This document shows, piece by piece, positions 6,357 through 8,370 of a DNA stretch of 8,370 nucleotides (position 1 is the first letter of the stretch; every line of letters begins with the position of its first letter). Origin of the DNA: Chloroflexota bacterium (GTDB lineage Bacteria; Chloroflexota; Dehalococcoidia; Plut-88900). Location: NCBI GenBank assembly GCA_022572865.1, contig JACZVB010000044.1:1-8370 (forward strand). The letters are read 5' to 3'. Below the pieces are notes generated by a model, which saw only the letters and a list, made by a program, of their open reading frames with translations, had not been told where the DNA came from and did no database searches. A program made the position numbers and the translations under genes.

Positions 6357-6822
6357 CCGAGATATGGCTGGAGAGCAGCAGGTCGACGCGGCCATCGAGG
6401 TCTACAATCCCTGGCTCACCCCCAGGAAGAAGCTGATCGCCGGCGGCATCGTGCTGGCGGTGGCCTTCGCATCCATCATCTACGTCGTCACCGTGAACAC
6501 GGGCCAGTTCTTCCTGGACGTCAGCGAGGTGCAGCAGAAGGGGTCTCTCCTATTTGGCAAGGATATCAGGGTCAACGGGATCGTGGTGCCCGGCTCCATC
6601 GTCTATGGAGAGGAAAAGGGCGTCTCCTTCCAGGTCCTGGATACCAAGAAGAAGTCCGGCCCGCCCCTGGATGTGGTCTTTCCGGGAGTGCCACCGGGGC
6701 AGTTCGACGTGCCTTCCGTGGAGGTGGTCCTGGAGGGACGGCTGGAGGCGGACAAGGTTTTCCACCTAACCAGCATCATCACCCGGGAGTCTCGTAAGTA
6801 CATCCCCATCACAGAAGAGTGA
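6349..6822 (+). CDS. ccmE: Divergent haem chaperone CcmE lacking the haem-binding His/Cys
   Basis: CcmE carries haem from CcmC to CcmF on the outer face of the membrane. 157 residues: a short cytosolic N-terminus (1-28), one membrane anchor (29-49), then an OB-fold domain (about 50-145) with family features YVVTVNTGQFF, VRVNG-like DIRVNGIVVPGSI, VSFQVLD, and VVFPGVPPGQF followed by VVLEGRL. At the C-terminal end the usual L-A-K-H-D-E-N-Y (E. coli) or A-K-C-P-S-K-Y (CXXXY type) is ITRESRKY: the covalent haem residue is replaced by E147, while Y151 is kept. The only histidine is H139 (VFHLTS), eight residues earlier, and there is no cysteine. The segment PDLFREG is changed to PGQFDVP. The ATG lies inside the ccmD end; ATG 6364 (M6) is an alternative. 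Family assignment by fold pattern and context is strong; haem-binding chemistry is uncertain. Confidence 0.9.
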   Translation: MADRDMAGEQQVDAAIEVYNPWLTPRKKLIAGGIVLAVAFASIIYVVTVNTGQFFLDVSEVQQKGSLLFGKDIRVNGIVVPGSIVYGEEKGVSFQVLDTKKKSGPPLDVVFPGVPPGQFDVPSVEVVLEGRLEADKVFHLTSIITRESRKYIPITEE

Positions 6823-6920
6823 CCCTGGCCCTCTGCTCCCTTCTTCACCTCCTCCCCCGTTCTTGACCTTCAATACCGGGCCTCAGCCGCCAACACCAGA
6901 CCAGAAAGGGCGATAGCGTC

Positions 6921-8060
6921 ATGAAAGCAGTCCAGCTCACCACCAGCGGCGATTACTTTTCCCACTATCTGATAGACGACCACGAGACGTGGCAGAAGGA
7001 GGTGCGCATCCACGAAGGGCTGAGCCTGGAGCGGTTCCAGTACCGGGATATCCCTGTGCCGGCGCCGGGCCCCGGTGATGTCCTGGTGGAGGTGAGGGGC
7101 TGCGGCCTGAACCATCTGGACGCCTGGGCCGCCAAGGCGCCGCCCTCCAACAAGCGCTCTGAGCCCGTAACCCCCGGCGCCGATATCGCGGGGGTGGTGA
7201 AGGGGGTGGGCGAGGAGGTGACGGGGGTAAAGCCGGGGGACCGGGTCCTCATCCATCCCTCGGTCTCGTGTCTCGACTGTGACTTCTGCCTTACGGGCAG
7301 GGACAATCTGTGTCAGTCCAAGGACGGATTCGGCGGGTCTCGGGACGGGGGCCTGGCGGAGTACACCCTGGCCCCCAAATGGTGCGTCATACCCCTGCCC
7401 GATACCATCTCTCTCATCGATGCGGCCTCCCTGCCAATAGTCTTCATCACCACCTGGCACATGCTGGTGGCCAGGGCCCGGGTGCAGCCCGGGGACACGG
7501 TGCTGGTCAACGCAGCCGGCAGCGGTGTGGGCATAGCGGCGATACAGATAGCCAAGCTGTTCCACGCCAGGGTAATAGCCAGTGCCGGCTCCGAGCCCAA
7601 GCTGGAGAAGGCCCGAAGCCTCGGGGCCGACGAGGTGATCAACTACACCACCCATTCCCTTCACGACGAGGCGATGCGCCTCTCCAATGGGCGGGGGTTG
7701 GACATCGTCATCGATAGCCTATCCGGAGACCTGGCAGAGCAGAGCATCGAGGCTCTGGCCCCCGGGGGCCGTTTCGTCAACTGCGGCTGCACCCTGGGCA
7801 ACTGGGCCCGGGTCAACGTGGCCCGGCTGCTTTTCAAGGAGGCATCGGTCATGGGGTCCGTCATGGGCACCAAGCGGGAGATGATGCGGGTGGTGGACCT
7901 GGTGGGGGAGGGCAAGCTCAAGGCCGTGGTGGACAGGGTCTTCCCCCTGTCCCAGACCCGAGAGGCGGTGGCTTACCTGGCTGACCGGAAGCAGTTCGGC
8001 AAGGTGATGGTGGTGCCCGACGCCCATTACCCGTCTGTCGAGGGATACTCCACCCTCTAG
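6921..8060 (+). CDS. Zinc-binding medium-chain dehydrogenase/reductase (quinone reductase/alcohol dehydrogenase-like)
   Basis: 379 residues; an NAD(P)-dependent oxidoreductase with the MDR two-domain plan. The GroES-like domain includes GCGLNHLDAW (C61) and PGADIAGVV (86-94). A structural zinc loop is intact: C117, C120, C123 and C131. The Rossmann domain has AAGSGVGIAAIQIAK (198-212) and later GGRFVNCG. The catalytic zinc site seems incomplete: the usual G-H-E is G86-A-D88 and no third Cys stands at the expected place after ASLP, so it may act as a reductase without catalytic zinc. About 20 extra residues, rich in H and acidic residues, lie between MKAVQLTTSG and the normal DIPVPAPGPGDVLVEV. 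AAAGGG-like AAAGGG at 6905-6910 precedes the ATG by 10 nt. The 98-nt gap from ccmE suggests a separate role; substrate unknown. Confidence 0.92.
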   Translation: MKAVQLTTSGDYFSHYLIDDHETWQKEVRIHEGLSLERFQYRDIPVPAPGPGDVLVEVRGCGLNHLDAWAAKAPPSNKRSEPVTPGADIAGVVKGVGEEVTGVKPGDRVLIHPSVSCLDCDFCLTGRDNLCQSKDGFGGSRDGGLAEYTLAPKWCVIPLPDTISLIDAASLPIVFITTWHMLVARARVQPGDTVLVNAAGSGVGIAAIQIAKLFHARVIASAGSEPKLEKARSLGADEVINYTTHSLHDEAMRLSNGRGLDIVIDSLSGDLAEQSIEALAPGGRFVNCGCTLGNWARVNVARLLFKEASVMGSVMGTKREMMRVVDLVGEGKLKAVVDRVFPLSQTREAVAYLADRKQFGKVMVVPDAHYPSVEGYSTL

Positions 8061-8082
8061 CAGGCGAATAGAGAATTGGTTG

Positions 8083-8101
8083 GGGTGCAGTGAATGCACC
8101 C
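8083..8101 (+). terminator. Hairpin after the dehydrogenase, possible terminator without T-run
   Basis: GGGTGCA (8083-8089) and TGCACCC (8095-8101) form a perfect 7-bp stem around a GTGAA loop, 22 nt after the stop codon. No T-rich tract follows (the next bases are GCCCGCCC), so it would be an imperfect intrinsic terminator or an mRNA-stabilising hairpin. Confidence 0.4.
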
Positions 8102-8106
8102 GCCCG

Positions 8107-8173
8107 CCCTTCGACAAGCTCAGGGTGAACGGAATATTAACCGCTCGTGGTGAGCCTGTCGAACCATGAGCGG
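8107..8173. repeat. Inverted pair of the palindromic repeat, copies 2 and 3
   Basis: TTCGACAAGCTCA (8110-8122) and TGAGCCTGTCGAA (8151-8163) are inverted copies with one mismatch, 28 nt apart. The right-hand unit is itself a hairpin: CCGCTCGTGGT (8141-8151) pairs with ACCATGAGCGG (8163-8173), with one G-T pair, around an 11-nt loop. The left core is the exact reverse complement of 3807-3819. This fits a REP/BIME-like intergenic element. Confidence 0.7.
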
Positions 8174-8370
8174 GAGCAGTGGTCAGTTTATTGGGTTGAT
8201 GACCATCTGCCCCCTTAGAGATCTTCCATTCAGATGATGTCAACAGAGCCGGATGGGGACTACCCCCCAGCAACTTCGGCGGTGGAGGGCAGGTTAAAAG
8301 CGGGCATCACCTCTCTGTCGCTGCTTCGAATTGCCCCCTGCTCAGACCAGTTTGTCGAAGAATAGACGCT

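Larger units (their letters stand above)
8061..8370. other. Non-coding 3' end of window
   Basis: 310 nt without a convincing gene. It contains the hairpin at 8083-8101 and the inverted repeat pair at 8107-8173. From 8174 on there is no clear promoter or RNA gene. One 42-codon frame (8237-8365, ATG to TAG, starting MSTEPDGDYPPATS) has no ribosome binding site and no recognised domain, and ends in TTTGTCGAAGAA, reminiscent of the repeat core; I treat it as unproven. Confidence 0.5.

Noticed and set aside
6170..6436. GTG frame across ccmD and ccmE
   Set aside because: Its Pro/Arg/Ser-rich product lacks any pattern, whereas the ccmD and ccmE frames have a membrane helix and family features.
6863..6868. 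TTGACC as a -35 element for the dehydrogenase gene
   Set aside because: No -10-like sequence at 16-18 nt; the region there is GC-rich (GCCGCC).
6870..7664. 264-codon antisense frame opposite the dehydrogenase
   Set aside because: Opposite a gene with intact motifs in every part; the long antisense frame is explained by high GC at third positions. No recognisable domain.
3785..8173. Repeats considered as a CRISPR array
   Set aside because: Only a few copies, in both orientations and kilobases apart, with no regular spacers.
8237..8365. 42-codon frame near the window end
   Set aside because: No ribosome binding site, no recognised domain, and its end resembles the intergenic repeat core; random frames of this length are common.

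Overview
The window is a GC-rich bacterial segment that holds most of a System I cytochrome c maturation (Ccm) locus, all on the + strand, followed by an apparently unrelated medium-chain dehydrogenase. Compact operon structure, frequent GTG/TTG starts, a divergent CcmE, a zinc-ribbon CcmI-like protein and interspersed TGAGCTTGTCGAA-type palindromes remind me most of uncultured Chloroflexota (Dehalococcoidia/SAR202-like). That placement is an inference from memory; no taxonomic marker gene is present.

Layout. 1-1471: C-terminal three quarters of CcmF, the haem-ligating part of the cytochrome c synthetase, cut by the left window edge. 1485-1952: a short CcmI-like membrane protein with a cytosolic coiled coil and a two-CXXC zinc ribbon. 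1949-3166: a secreted/membrane-anchored protein of unknown function whose cytosolic tail carries a similar CcmI-like helical motif. 3215-3739: a four-helix CopD-like membrane protein. 3740-3953: a non-coding gap with palindromic repeats and a good sigma70-type promoter (TTGAAT, 17 nt, TATGAT) ending right at the next gene. 3954-6822: ccmA, ccmB, ccmC, a 51-residue ccmD-like gene and ccmE, tightly packed. 6921-8060: a zinc-binding medium-chain dehydrogenase with its own ribosome binding site. 8061-8370: non-coding, with a hairpin and an inverted pair of the same palindromic repeat.

How the genes work together. In System I, CcmA (ATPase) and CcmB act with CcmC and CcmD to load haem onto CcmE and release it; CcmF then takes haem from CcmE and attaches it to apocytochrome CXXCH motifs, helped by CcmH/CcmI and a thioredoxin (CcmG). 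Here CcmC and CcmF keep their WWD motifs and visible haem-ligand histidines.

The main surprise is that CcmE has no histidine or cysteine at the position that covalently binds haem: a glutamate sits there (TRESRKY instead of AKHDENY or AKCPSKY types). No CcmG or CcmH is present inside the window, while two proteins with CcmI-like cytosolic helical motifs lie directly after ccmF. Together these suggest a variant Ccm pathway.
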